A stretch of 64,000 bases of DNA from Acetothermia bacterium UBA3571 (GCA_002375995.1 DFNI01000011.1:41167-105166), one strand, 5' to 3'. Shown: positions 41,954-50,612, counted from the stretch's first letter. The notes: generated by a model not told the origin, from the sequence alone. Numbers and translations are program-made.

Positions 41954-44511
41954 GCCCCTGTTTCCGCAGTGGTGGATTCCTCCAGGGGGCGGAGGAGCTC
42001 CAGGAGTTCTTCGCGCGTCCAGTGCATCTCCTTCCCCACCACCGCCCCGATGACGCTCTCGGCAATCCCCCTTTTCCGCTCCAGGATTTGGGAGATCCGT
42101 TCCTCCAACGTGCCCTGGGTGAGGATGCGGTAAACGTAGACGGTTTTGTCCTGACCGATCCGGTGGACGCGATCGGTGGCCTGGTCCTCCACCGCGGGGT
42201 TCCACCAGCGATCCACGTGGAACACGTGGTTGGCGGCGGTGAGGTTTATCCCGTGTCCGGCGGCCCGCAAGCTGCACAAGGCCACCTGGGCCTTCCCCGA
42301 GTTGAACTCAGCGATAAGTCGTCCCCGGTCCTCGGTGTCGCCCTGGATACGGATGAAACGGACCTCCCGCTCCTCCAGGGCACGTTGTAGGAGGTCCAGC
42401 ATCCCCAAAAAGTGGCTGAAGAGGACCACCGACTCCCCGCGCGCTAATATCTCTTCAAGCTTCTCTATGATAAGATCGAACTTCTCCGACCGCCCGTAAA
42501 GCCTCTCGGGATCCCCTACCACCAGTGCTGGGTGATCGCAGATCTGTTTGAGCTTGGTGAGAATGGGGAGGACGCTTGTGGTAATGTTTACTTCCTCACC
42601 GGCCTCGAGGCGTTCGCGGATGGGGTTGACTTTGGTCCTTTGGATCTCGGCGTAGAGCCGGCGCTGTTCCTCGGTGAGCTCACACCACTCCTCCATCTCG
42701 ATCTTCTCGGGGAGGTCCTTTGCTACCTGGCCTTTTGTGCGCCGAAGCACAAAGGGGCGGATCTTCCGCGACAAAAGTTCCGCCGCTTCCCCTCTCAGCT
42801 CTCCCCGGATCAGGGGCTTTTCGTATCGCTCCGTGAACGCGCGGTGGCTTCCCAAATATCCGCGCATGAGGAAGTCGAACAGGGCCCACAGCTCAGCTGG
42901 ACGGTTTTCGATGGGGGTCCCGGTGAGGGCCAAGCGGTGCATGGCGTTCAAAGCCTTTATAGCCCGGGCCCTTCTCGTTCCCGGGTTCTTGATGAAGGAA
43001 GCCTCGTCCACCACCACGAAGTAGAACGGCACACCTTGCAAAAGCTCTGCATCGTTGGTCACCGTTTCGAAGTTGGTGATGTAGATCGCCGTTCCAGGAT
43101 CGCGCCAGACCTCCCGGTTGCGCTTGGGGCCATGGTAGACTACGGCCATGCCCGGGAAGTAACGCTCGAATTCCCGGGCCCAGAAGGGGATGACCGATTT
43201 GGGGCACACAACCAAGCTTGGACCGTGGGCTCCGTTGGTCTCATACGCCCACCTCAACGCGAGGATGGTCTGGATCGTCTTCCCCAAGCCCATGTCGTCG
43301 GCGAGGATCCCGTGGAGGTGGTTGTTGATGAGCCAGGTGAGCCAATGGATCCCTGCCCGCTGGTACGGACGGAGGGTGATCCCCGCCTCACGGAGGTGGT
43401 CTTCGATGGCCGGGGGCAACCTGAAGTTTTGATCAGCCGAGAATCCCTCGATTCCCTCTAGGAAACGGCGGTACTCGTCCTCAACTACCCGCACCCCGCC
43501 GATCTCTCGGATGAACTCCTCCAAAGAGGCGAACTTCATTAGGGGAAGGCGAAAACCCCTTTCGGTCCGCACCGCCCCAAGCTCCCGGAGCTTCCCTATG
43601 ACCCGGCGGTAGAGCTTCCCGTCGAAGCGGACCCAGGTCTTCTCCTCCACCTGCACGTACTTTGGCTTCCGGCGGGACGCGAGGACCTCGGGCGGCAACT
43701 TGAAGCCCCCGCTTTCGAACCCTATCCGAAGCTCCAACCACCCCGGCGCTTCGACGTCTAGGCGGACCACGGGGCGCATGGGAGCTTCAATTACCTTGAT
43801 TTCCGCTGCCTCATCGGTGAGCACGGCCTTCATGTGCGTTTTGAGGAGCACTAGGTCGCGGACGAAGAACTCTGGGATGTGGCGGTGGGGTATAACCCGC
43901 TCCCCGGCGGTTACCCACTCACGTACCTCGGGGTGCACGATCTGAGGGAGCGGACGGACGGTGTTACCAATTCGGGCGTAATGGCGCGGGCCACGCTCGA
44001 TCCGGTGGAGCTCGTCCTCTTTCAGGACCCGGCCGCTCCCCTCATCGTAGTAGCCTGCTTTGACGCGGAGGCCCTCCTCGGGACGGTAATCCACCTCAAT
44101 GGCTGGCTCCAGGGGGTCCTCCGCGATCTGGAGTGCCTTAGCCCGCTCCGTCTCCCGGACTTTGTAGGTCTTCTTTCGGAGGTACTGGAGCACCGGGGGA
44201 TAGAGGTCGCACACCAACGTGCCATCCTCCTGCACCGCTGGGTTCAAGGACTTGAGGGCAAGGAGTACCTCCACATCTTCCCGAGGGACGGCGTAGACCT
44301 TTCCCCCGAGCTCCACCGTGGCCCCGTAATGCCAAAGCCGTGGGACGTCCTTGATCTTCCAGCGCCTTCCCTTCAGGACTCCGTAGACGGTGATGAGATG
44401 GGTTCCCCCTTCGCCCAGGTCCACGTGGAACTCCAGGGGAATCTCCCCCGTTCGGGCTTCGAGCCCGGTAGCTTTCTGGATGAGGCGGCGGATCCCCGAA
44501 AAGAGTCCCAT
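41920..44511 (-). CDS. SNF2-family DNA helicase/ATPase
   Basis: An 863-residue Swi2/Snf2 ATPase. The C-terminal 470 residues hold motif I ADDMGLGKTIQTILAL, Ia VVCPKSVIPFWAREF, motif II VVVDEASFIKNPGT (DEAS rather than DEAH), III RLALTGTPIENRPAELW, then V LCSLRAAGHGINLTAANHVF and VI DRWWNPAVEDQATDRVHRIG. The N-terminal 400 residues resemble the SNF2_assoc region of bacterial HepA/RapA-like stand-alone helicases, with SWIM-less beta structure. ATG at 44511 follows the upstream stop by two bases; a start further upstream is possible. The last 34 nt overlap mscL on the other strand. Translocates on DNA; a role in repair or anti-phage defence is only a guess. Confidence 0.92.
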   Translation of the reverse strand: MGLFSGIRRLIQKATGLEARTGEIPLEFHVDLGEGGTHLITVYGVLKGRRWKIKDVPRLWHYGATVELGGKVYAVPREDVEVLLALKSLNPAVQEDGTLVCDLYPPVLQYLRKKTYKVRETERAKALQIAEDPLEPAIEVDYRPEEGLRVKAGYYDEGSGRVLKEDELHRIERGPRHYARIGNTVRPLPQIVHPEVREWVTAGERVIPHRHIPEFFVRDLVLLKTHMKAVLTDEAAEIKVIEAPMRPVVRLDVEAPGWLELRIGFESGGFKLPPEVLASRRKPKYVQVEEKTWVRFDGKLYRRVIGKLRELGAVRTERGFRLPLMKFASLEEFIREIGGVRVVEDEYRRFLEGIEGFSADQNFRLPPAIEDHLREAGITLRPYQRAGIHWLTWLINNHLHGILADDMGLGKTIQTILALRWAYETNGAHGPSLVVCPKSVIPFWAREFERYFPGMAVVYHGPKRNREVWRDPGTAIYITNFETVTNDAELLQGVPFYFVVVDEASFIKNPGTRRARAIKALNAMHRLALTGTPIENRPAELWALFDFLMRGYLGSHRAFTERYEKPLIRGELRGEAAELLSRKIRPFVLRRTKGQVAKDLPEKIEMEEWCELTEEQRRLYAEIQRTKVNPIRERLEAGEEVNITTSVLPILTKLKQICDHPALVVGDPERLYGRSEKFDLIIEKLEEILARGESVVLFSHFLGMLDLLQRALEEREVRFIRIQGDTEDRGRLIAEFNSGKAQVALCSLRAAGHGINLTAANHVFHVDRWWNPAVEDQATDRVHRIGQDKTVYVYRILTQGTLEERISQILERKRGIAESVIGAVVGKEMHWTREELLELLRPLEESTTAETGAYTSAGSSTVQ

Positions 44512-44513
44512 CC

Positions 44514-45230
44514 CTAGCCGAACCTTTCCGTAAGCGTTGTGAACCAATCTGGAGGTTCTTCCCACTCTGGGTAAACGCCGATGAGATAGCGCTCCACCAT
44601 CTCCCGGGCGAGTCCGTCTCCGCGGTATGCGCGAACGAAGTGTTCGGGGGTCACGGCCTCGAGGAACCGTAGCTCCTCTTCAGCCCGGCGCCGGAGGGCC
44701 AGAAGTTCCTCCATCTCCCTTTCTGTCCGGGCCGCGCGGCGCTCTAGACGCGCCTTTTTCGCTTCGTAGGAAGCGGCGACGGCCTCCCCCTCGGATGAGG
44801 ATTCCTCCAGCAAGGCGGGAAGCTGGGATTTCATCTCTGCTATCCACTCCTCGATCGCTTCCTTGCGCCGTTTCCCGATTCCCGGGACTTGTGCCGCGGC
44901 CCGGGCCAGGCTCTCCACCGTCCCATCGAAGCACGTGTCCACGATGTCCCGGGCGAGGGCCGGGCCGATCCCGGGCACCCGGCGCAGCTCCCGGAGTACC
45001 ACCGCCCTTCGGTGCTCGGCCTCGCGTTCCCGCTCGAGCTCGGCGGCCTTGTGGTCTAGTTCCCTGCGGCGCTTCTCCAACCGTTCCATCTCCGCAGAAA
45101 GTCCACGGAGCGCGGCTCGCAGCTTCTGGAGATGCTGCGTACCCCGGGCGGCGGCGTAGTCTTTTGCCGCCCGCGCCCGGATCGCGGGAAGAGGGAGAGC
45201 TGATCGCGTACCGATTCGCACAGACCCCAT
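44514..45230 (-). CDS. Coiled-coil / helix-hairpin-helix protein paired with SNF2 helicase
   Basis: A 238-residue protein with an alpha-helical N-terminal coil (LQKLRAALRGLSAEMERLEK), two helix-hairpin-helix DNA-binding motifs in ELRRVPGIGPALARDIV and AAQVPGIGKRRKEAI, a second coil (ARTEREMEELLALRRRAEEE) and a C-terminal tail with YLIGVYPEWEEPPDWF. Family not recognised. It ends three bases before the SNF2 start, so the two are one operon; a DNA-binding specificity or loading factor for the helicase is a reasonable hypothesis. The start ATG has no clear ribosome site. Confidence 0.6.
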   Translation of the reverse strand: MGSVRIGTRSALPLPAIRARAAKDYAAARGTQHLQKLRAALRGLSAEMERLEKRRRELDHKAAELEREREAEHRRAVVLRELRRVPGIGPALARDIVDTCFDGTVESLARAAAQVPGIGKRRKEAIEEWIAEMKSQLPALLEESSSEGEAVAASYEAKKARLERRAARTEREMEELLALRRRAEEELRFLEAVTPEHFVRAYRGDGLAREMVERYLIGVYPEWEEPPDWFTTLTERFG

Positions 45231-45363
45231 GATGGGGCACAGCCGGGGAGACAGAAAATGACCGATGGGACTCCGCGAGGTCGTATCGGGGATAGGAAGG
45301 ACCGCTCTCAGCTTTGAGCGGCGACATGATCTGAAGCCATTACTGGGGGCTTAAAAGGCTAAG

Positions 45364-47262
45364 TCAACACATGCCCGGTCCGAAGAGGCAGATGAAGGCA
45401 CGCACAAGGAGGGCCACAAGGAGGGCTACGGCTACAGTGCCGGCCACGACGAGCAAGGTCTTGTGGCGGCCGAGCTCCCGCCACAGGGCTGCTACCGTGG
45501 CGATGCAGGGGACGTAGAAGATCACGAACACCGTGAACACCACCATCGCCGCGCCGGAAAGTACCGCCCCGAAGTCCATCGTCCCCAGGGCCTGTCCCAG
45601 CATGATGAGGGAAAGTTCCTTTCTCAGGATCCCGAAAACCAACGGTACCCCCACCGCCGCTGGAAGTCCCAGGGGCCAGGTGATGGGAAGAAGCAGGGTG
45701 TTCAGGAAGTAGGTCCAACCCAAGACCTCGATAAGGGAAAAGAAGGCGGAGGCCACGATCAAGGTGGGCCAGGCTACGGTGATGAACCCCCGAAGGCGCA
45801 GCCATACCTTGAGGAGCATGGTGCGCAGGGCCGGGAGCCGGTATGGAGGTATCTCCATGATCAGCCCCGGGCCAACCCCGGGCAGGAACCGGCGCAGAAG
45901 GGTCCCCGCCGCCGCCACGACGAAGATGTTCAAAAGGTAAAGGGAAAAGGCGATCCAAGGGCCTACATAGCGGCCCACGAGCCCGAAGATCACCACCGTC
46001 CGGGCAGCACAGGGAACCATCACCGCCAGCGCCGCCGTAACCAAGCGGTCGCGCTCGTCCTCCAGGATCCGGGTGGCCAAAACTGCCGGCACCGAACAGC
46101 CGTATCCCAAGAGGAAGGGAATCACACTTTTCCCGTGGAGGCCGATCCGGTGCATGAGCCCATCCAAGAGGAAGCCGATGCGGGGAAGATACCCCACGTC
46201 CTCCAGGAACGCGAGGAAGAAAAGAAAGGGAACGAGATAGGGAAGGACGATCCCGATCCCGGCCCACAACCCCTGGATCGCCCCGCCCAGCACCTTGCCG
46301 ATAGGGCCGGGGACTGTTCCCTCCACCGCCGCGGTAAGGAGGTCCAGAGGCGGGAGGAGATACCCTTCCAAAAGGCCCCCAATCTTGAATACCCCGAAGA
46401 AAAGGGAGAGGAGGACCGCCAGCATGATGGGGTAACCCCAGATCCGGTGCATGAGGAGGGAATCGACCCGGTCCCGGAAGCTCTCGGCGGCGTGGGTAAC
46501 CCGGGCCACCTCCTCGAAGATCCTCAGGGCCAGGGCGTGGCGTTCGGCTGAAAGGACCAGGGCGGGATCCTGTCCCCTCCGGGAGGTGAACTCCCTTCGG
46601 GCCGTTTCGATCACCTCGTTGAGCCCGGCATCGCCCGCTCCTTCCGGGGGCTCCTCCCCTGCCACAAGGAGCTCCGCGAGGTACCGTGGGGGAAGGCGCG
46701 TCCCCCGGGAGGCGAGCGGTTCCGCAAGACGCGTGAGGATTTCCTCCACGTCGGCGGCGTAGCGCGGCGGGGTGGGTACCCTGGCCTGGGGTATTGCCGC
46801 GAGGAGTTCCTTTAGCCCCACCCCGCGCACGGCGATTGACTCCACCACCGGGACCCCTAGGGCCTCCGAAAGCCTCCCGGTGTCCACGTGGATCCCCTTG
46901 CGGCGGGCTTCGTCCATCATGTTTAGGCACACCACCATGGGGAGGCCGAGCTCTGCAAGCTCCAGGGTGAGTTCCAGGGAGCGCCCCAGGAGCGAGGCGT
47001 CCACCACGTTCACAATCACGTCCACCTGGCCGGATAGGAGATAGTCCCGGGCGAGGCGCTCGGCGGGGTCGCCGGCGTGGAGGGAATAGATGCCCGGGAG
47101 GTCCACCACCTCAGCGGGCTTTCCTCCTACCAAGGCTTTCCCTCTTAAGACCTCCACGGTAGTCCCGGGGAAGTTGGACGCCACCGCTCGGTATCCCACG
47201 ATGGCGTTGAAGAGCGTGGATTTCCCCGAGTTGGGCTGGCCCACAAGCGCGACCCTAAGCAC
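45364..47262 (-). CDS. feoB: Ferrous iron transport protein B
   Basis: A 632-residue Fe(II) transporter. N-terminal G domain with G1 GQPNSGKST, FPGTTVEV, G3 VVDLPGIYSL and G4 CLNMMDEA; then an SDI/helical linker and two Gate core repeats with eight to nine membrane segments (LLGYGCSVPAVLATRILEDE with the conserved Cys, VPCAARTVVIFGLVG, SLIMLGQALGTMDFGAVLSG, FYVPCIATVAALWRELG). It is shorter than the E. coli protein (773) but similar to compact anaerobe forms. GTG start; overlaps feoA by 8 nt. Confidence 0.95.
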   Translation of the reverse strand: MLRVALVGQPNSGKSTLFNAIVGYRAVASNFPGTTVEVLRGKALVGGKPAEVVDLPGIYSLHAGDPAERLARDYLLSGQVDVIVNVVDASLLGRSLELTLELAELGLPMVVCLNMMDEARRKGIHVDTGRLSEALGVPVVESIAVRGVGLKELLAAIPQARVPTPPRYAADVEEILTRLAEPLASRGTRLPPRYLAELLVAGEEPPEGAGDAGLNEVIETARREFTSRRGQDPALVLSAERHALALRIFEEVARVTHAAESFRDRVDSLLMHRIWGYPIMLAVLLSLFFGVFKIGGLLEGYLLPPLDLLTAAVEGTVPGPIGKVLGGAIQGLWAGIGIVLPYLVPFLFFLAFLEDVGYLPRIGFLLDGLMHRIGLHGKSVIPFLLGYGCSVPAVLATRILEDERDRLVTAALAVMVPCAARTVVIFGLVGRYVGPWIAFSLYLLNIFVVAAAGTLLRRFLPGVGPGLIMEIPPYRLPALRTMLLKVWLRLRGFITVAWPTLIVASAFFSLIEVLGWTYFLNTLLLPITWPLGLPAAVGVPLVFGILRKELSLIMLGQALGTMDFGAVLSGAAMVVFTVFVIFYVPCIATVAALWRELGRHKTLLVVAGTVAVALLVALLVRAFICLFGPGMC

Positions 47263-47500
47263 CGGGCTTTACCACCACCTTCCGCGCCACCCCGCGCCCC
47301 AAGGCCACCCGGGCCCCGTTCACCTCCACCAACACCGGTCCCCCCACAGGCGCCCGGGATACCACCGTGACCTCGGCCCCCGGGACGATCCCCAGGCGGG
47401 AGAGCCTGGTTACCAAGCCCCTCCCGCCCTCAATCCTTACCACCCGGGCTTTATATCCCGGGGGAAGGGTTTCCAGATCGGTGAAAGAATTGAGAAACAT
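47255..47500 (-). CDS. feoA: Ferrous iron transport protein A
   Basis: An 81-residue SH3-like FeoA, the small partner of FeoB. It has LPPGYKARVVRIEGGRGLVTRLSRLG (split: YKARVVRI, LVTRLSRLGIVPGAEVTVV) and ends PVLVEVNGARVALGRGVARK. First gene of the feoAB operon. The ATG lies about 6 nt from the predicted transcript start and has only an A/G-rich AAAAAAGAAA leader. Confidence 0.93.
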   Translation of the reverse strand: MFLNSFTDLETLPPGYKARVVRIEGGRGLVTRLSRLGIVPGAEVTVVSRAPVGGPVLVEVNGARVALGRGVARKVVVKPGA

Positions 47501-47512
47501 TTTCTTTTTTGA

Positions 47513-47541
47513 ATTCTACCGGCTCCCCCCACAGAGGTCAA
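47513..47541 (-). promoter_or_regulatory. Promoter of feoAB
   Basis: TTGACC (complement of 47536-47541), exactly 17 bases, then TAGAAT (47513-47518). Twelve bases separate the -10 from the feoA ATG, so the leader is only about six nt. Confidence 0.65.
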
Positions 47542-47614
47542 CGGTCCTCATTTCCCATCCCATCCGCCCGCTTGCCCCGTAACCAGCGGGATAGGTTTGC
47601 CGCTTCCCTTGGGC

Positions 47615-47620
47615 TATAAC
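47615..47620 (+). promoter_or_regulatory. -10-like element (TATAAC) for the amidase gene
   Basis: TATAAC ends 6 nt before an in-frame GTG (47627) and 9 nt before ATG (47630). No ribosome site is present. The -35 region is poor. Confidence 0.4.
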
Positions 47621-47626
47621 TCCCCC

Positions 47627-48247
47627 GTGATGCGACGAGGTTGGTTCCTCTTCCTCATCTGGTTCCTCACGTTGCCCTTCCTCGCCGCCGGACCCGTGGG
47701 AAGCCCTTCACTGATAGTGGTAGTGGACGCCGGCCACGGGGGAGAGGATCCCGGGGCGGTGGTGGCCGGGGTAAAAGAGAAGGACGTCGTGCTCGATATC
47801 GTGCTCCGCCTGTTTCAGCTTGCCCAAGGAGGGCCAGTGGAGGTGGTCCTCACCCGCATCACCGACCGCTACGTGGACCTAAAGGAGAGGGTACGGTTCG
47901 CCGAGGAGGTAGGGGCAGTCCTTTATCTCTCGGTCCACGCCAATTACTCTTCCAACTCCCGCGTGAGGGGCATTGAGGTCTGGGTGGATGATTCCCGAAG
48001 GCCCGATGATCCGAGCTGGGCACTGGCCCGGGCGGTACTAGAGGACCTCGTGGAGGCCACCGGTGCCCCAAACCGCGGGGTCCGCTCCCAGAAACTCTAC
48101 ATGCGCCACACCAAGCTCCCCGCCGCCCTGGCCGAGGTGGGGTACCTCTCCAACCCCGGCGAGCGCCGCCGCCTCCTCGATCCCGCTTACCGCGAACGCA
48201 TTGCCCAAGGACTCCTCCAAGGGATCTATGACTTCTTGGGCCTCTAG
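47627..48247 (+). CDS. N-acetylmuramoyl-L-alanine amidase (Amidase_3)
   Basis: A 205- or 206-residue secreted zinc amidase of peptidoglycan. Signal peptide RGWFLFLIWFLTLPFLAAG; metal and catalytic residues in VVVDAGHGGEDPGAV (His, Glu), LSVHANYSS (His) and the final AALAEVGYLSNPGERR (Glu). Compact: single catalytic domain with no cell-wall-binding repeats, like CwlD or AmiC catalytic cores. GTG at 47627 or ATG at 47630; probably leaderless. Confidence 0.92.
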   Translation: MMRRGWFLFLIWFLTLPFLAAGPVGSPSLIVVVDAGHGGEDPGAVVAGVKEKDVVLDIVLRLFQLAQGGPVEVVLTRITDRYVDLKERVRFAEEVGAVLYLSVHANYSSNSRVRGIEVWVDDSRRPDDPSWALARAVLEDLVEATGAPNRGVRSQKLYMRHTKLPAALAEVGYLSNPGERRRLLDPAYRERIAQGLLQGIYDFLGL

Positions 48248-48421
48248 CCCCGCCTTCGGGCTCAACTCGCGCTAGGGCACTTTGGAGAATTCAGGTTCGG
48301 CGTAGGCCCGAGGTGGTTCCCGCTCGAGCTAGGAAGCCGTCGACCGATTTACCACATCAGAGCGAACCGTAAAACGTCCCAATCGGGGGGAAACCCCGTT
48401 TACCTGAGACCACAACGGTCC

Positions 48422-48450
48422 TTGTCCCACCTCGATTTGAGCCCTATGAT
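48422..48450 (+). promoter_or_regulatory. Promoter of the orphan ABC ATPase gene
   Basis: TTGTCC (48422-48427), exactly 17 bases, then TATGAT (48445-48450). The ATG is 8 nt after the -10 and has no ribosome site: leaderless. Best of the leaderless examples here. Confidence 0.6.
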
Positions 48451-48458
48451 CCCGTGGG

Positions 48459-49229
48459 ATGCCGCGGATCGAGCTTCGGGGGCTGGTCAAGCGCTTCGGG
48501 CGCACGGTGGCCATTTCCGGCCTTTCCGCCCTCATCGAAGACCGGGAGCTTTTCGCTGTGGTGGGCCCTACGGCCTGCGGGAAGACCACCCTCCTCCGCC
48601 TCATCGCCGGGCTTATCCGGCCCGACAAGGGCGAGATCCTCTTCGACGGGGTGGTGGTAAACGACCTTCCCCCGCCCGCGCGCAGGGTGCGCATGGTCTT
48701 CCAGGGCCATGATTACGCGTTGTTTCCGCACCTCGTGGTCTACCATGCGCGGCGGTGGTCCAACCTCTCGTTCCCTTTGCGGCTGCGGAACCAAGGCCTG
48801 CGTGAAATATCCCGCCGCGTGCGCCGGGTGACCCGAAGGCTCGGGATCAATAGAAACTTGTTTCCCCGCAGGCCAGGGGAGCTTTCGGAAGGGCAGAAGC
48901 AGCGAGTAGCGGTGGGAAAGGCGATCGTGCTTCCACCCCAAATCCTCCTTCTGGACGAGCCCCTTTCCCATCTCGATCCCCCATCCCGGGCGAAGGCCCG
49001 GGAGGAGATACGGGAGCTTCACCGGGAGCTTGGGACCACCACCGTATACGTGACCCACGACCTGGCTGAGGCCTTCCTGTTGGCGGATCGGGTGGCGGTG
49101 ATGCGGGTCGGACGCTTCGAGCAGGTGGGAACTCCCCGGGAGATCTTGGATAGCCCGGCCAATCGGTTCGTGTCCGATTTCGTGGGAAGTTACCTCGACT
49201 CCGTCCGCCGCGCCTTCGTTTGGCGGTGA
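48459..49229 (+). CDS. ABC transporter ATPase, no permease nearby
   Basis: A 256-residue ABC ATPase close to the PotA/MalK/CysA importer branch: Walker A GPTACGKTTLL, Q-loop MVFQGHDYALFPHLVV, Walker B ILLLDEPLSHLDPPSRAKAR, switch His in VYVTHDLAEAFLLADRV. The signature is LSEGQKQRVAVGKAI (usually LSGGQ). The C-terminal TOBE/regulatory domain of MalK-like ATPases is missing. No permease or binding protein is adjacent; it may energise one elsewhere, such as the amino-acid permeases at 57-58 kb, although those normally use GlnQ-like ATPases. Confidence 0.88.
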   Translation: MPRIELRGLVKRFGRTVAISGLSALIEDRELFAVVGPTACGKTTLLRLIAGLIRPDKGEILFDGVVVNDLPPPARRVRMVFQGHDYALFPHLVVYHARRWSNLSFPLRLRNQGLREISRRVRRVTRRLGINRNLFPRRPGELSEGQKQRVAVGKAIVLPPQILLLDEPLSHLDPPSRAKAREEIRELHRELGTTTVYVTHDLAEAFLLADRVAVMRVGRFEQVGTPREILDSPANRFVSDFVGSYLDSVRRAFVWR

Positions 49230-49251
49230 TGAAGATAACGGGGGTGTCCCC

Positions 49252-49280
49252 TTTTGCGGCCGCTCGCTGAGGGTTAGGAT
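49252..49280 (+). promoter_or_regulatory. Candidate promoter for the sulfite-oxidase-like gene
   Basis: TTTTGC, 17 bases, TAGGAT (49275-49280), then 8 nt to the ATG, with no strong ribosome site. Leaderless by position. Confidence 0.4.
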
Positions 49281-49288
49281 TGTGATTG

Positions 49289-49858
49289 ATGGAGAGGAAG
49301 CTTCCGCCAGGCCAGGAGTGGGTGGACGGGCTTATCCCTTACGATATCGGGCCTGTGCCACCTCTGCGGCTCGAGGACTTCCAGCTGCGGATCGACGGCG
49401 AGGTGGAGAACCCCCTCCAGTTGACGTGGGAAGAGCTCCTCGAGCTTCCGCAAGCCGAAGTGAAAGCCGATTTCCACTGCGTTACGCGCTGGAGCGTCCC
49501 CGACCTCCGGTGGGAAGGGGTCCTAGCCCGGACGATCATCGAGCTTTGCCGGCCCAAAGAGGAGGTGCGGTGGGTGTTGGCCTATGGGCGGGAGGGGTAT
49601 TCCACCAACGTTCCGTACGGATACTTCGCTCAAGAAGACACGATCCTCGCCCATAAGTTGAATGGGAAGCCGCTCCCTCCCGAGAACGGATGGCCTTTGA
49701 GGCTTGTGGTCCCCTCGCTCTACGCCTGGAAGAGCGCGAAGTACCTGGCGCGGTTGGAATTCACCCGGGAAAAGCGGCAGGGCTACTGGGAGGAGCGGGG
49801 CTACCACGATGTCGGCGACCCCTGGAAGGAGGAGCGCCGCTGGGATTCCCGAGCTTAA
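49289..49858 (+). CDS. Sulfite-oxidase-like molybdopterin enzyme (cytoplasmic, small)
   Basis: A 189-residue protein carrying only the molybdopterin-binding domain (PF00174) of the sulfite oxidase/MsrP family. The molybdenum ligand Cys lies in DFHCVTRWSVPDLRWEGV; LAYGREGYSTNVPYGYFAQ, ILAHKLNGKPLPPENGWPLR and YAWKSAKYLARLEFT follow the family pattern. No Tat signal or dimerisation domain, so cytosolic. Substrate unknown; a mononuclear Moco type distinct from the bis-MGD of FdhA. Start ATG at 49289. Confidence 0.85.
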   Translation: MERKLPPGQEWVDGLIPYDIGPVPPLRLEDFQLRIDGEVENPLQLTWEELLELPQAEVKADFHCVTRWSVPDLRWEGVLARTIIELCRPKEEVRWVLAYGREGYSTNVPYGYFAQEDTILAHKLNGKPLPPENGWPLRLVVPSLYAWKSAKYLARLEFTREKRQGYWEERGYHDVGDPWKEERRWDSRA

Positions 49859-49867
49859 AGAGGGCGC

Positions 49868-50575
49868 TCAGCAGATGGCCCATCGGGCTACCTCGAGATC
49901 CGGCGTGACCCGGATGAGTTCTCCGTTGGCCATGGGCCTCCAACGGGATCCCATGGGCAGGGGCTCCGATGAGATTATTACCATGTCTTTTTCCGTCTGC
50001 ACCCAAAGGGTGTAGTACTCGGGGCTTTTGCTGTAAAAACAGAAGGCGTAAAGGTCCCTGCCGTCGGTCACGAGGAAGTTCAGGGACGAGAAATCTCGGG
50101 TCACTTCGACGAGCCTCCCCAAGACCTCGACCAGGTTCTCAGGGGTTCGGGGGTTCCAGTGGAAGCCTAACCAGCGGGTTAGCCTTTCGGAGTCTATCCC
50201 GGGGCCGTGTTTTAACACTTCCGAGTCCCGGATTCCCCCGTTGTGGGCCAGATAAATCCCGGAACAGTTGAAAGGGTGAGCGTTCTCGGCGGAATGATCG
50301 GAGTATTCCGGAGAGGCCTTGCGCACGTGGCCAATGGCCAAAGTGGAGGCAAGATCCAAGGGATCAGGGAATCCTTCGGGCGTTTTATCCAGGTCGGCCT
50401 TCCCGTAACGGCGTGAAAGGATGTGCTCGCCCTCCTTCCAGGCGTATCCGAACCCATGGCGATGGGGGGCGTGGCGCCCGTGAAGGCTCATGTGGAGGAG
50501 GCTGTGGGGCGCGGCGACGAAGTAGCGCCGAAGCGGAATCCTTTCCCTACTAACAAAACCAATCATACGGCACAC
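49868..50575 (-). CDS. Class II glutamine amidotransferase (YafJ-like)
   Basis: A 235-residue Ntn-type glutamine amidotransferase. GTG start gives M-C-RMIGFVS, so Cys2 is the nucleophile exposed after Met removal; LAIGHVRKASPEYSDHSAENAHP-like and GIYLAHNGGIRDSE segments follow as in YafJ/GlxB proteins. The glutaminase is not fused to a synthase, so the ammonia acceptor is unknown. No ribosome site; a promoter with 17-bp spacing places the transcript start near the GTG. An upstream in-frame ATG is rejected because it would bury Cys2. Confidence 0.88.
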   Translation of the reverse strand: MCRMIGFVSRERIPLRRYFVAAPHSLLHMSLHGRHAPHRHGFGYAWKEGEHILSRRYGKADLDKTPEGFPDPLDLASTLAIGHVRKASPEYSDHSAENAHPFNCSGIYLAHNGGIRDSEVLKHGPGIDSERLTRWLGFHWNPRTPENLVEVLGRLVEVTRDFSSLNFLVTDGRDLYAFCFYSKSPEYYTLWVQTEKDMVIISSEPLPMGSRWRPMANGELIRVTPDLEVARWAIC

Positions 50576-50583
50576 GTCGCCCC

Positions 50584-50612
50584 AGTTTACCGCAAATCCG
50601 AACACTTGTCTT
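50584..50612 (-). promoter_or_regulatory. Promoter of the amidotransferase gene
   Basis: AAGACA (complement of 50607-50612), 17 bases, TAAACT (50584-50589), then 8 nt to GTG. Leaderless type. Confidence 0.5.
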
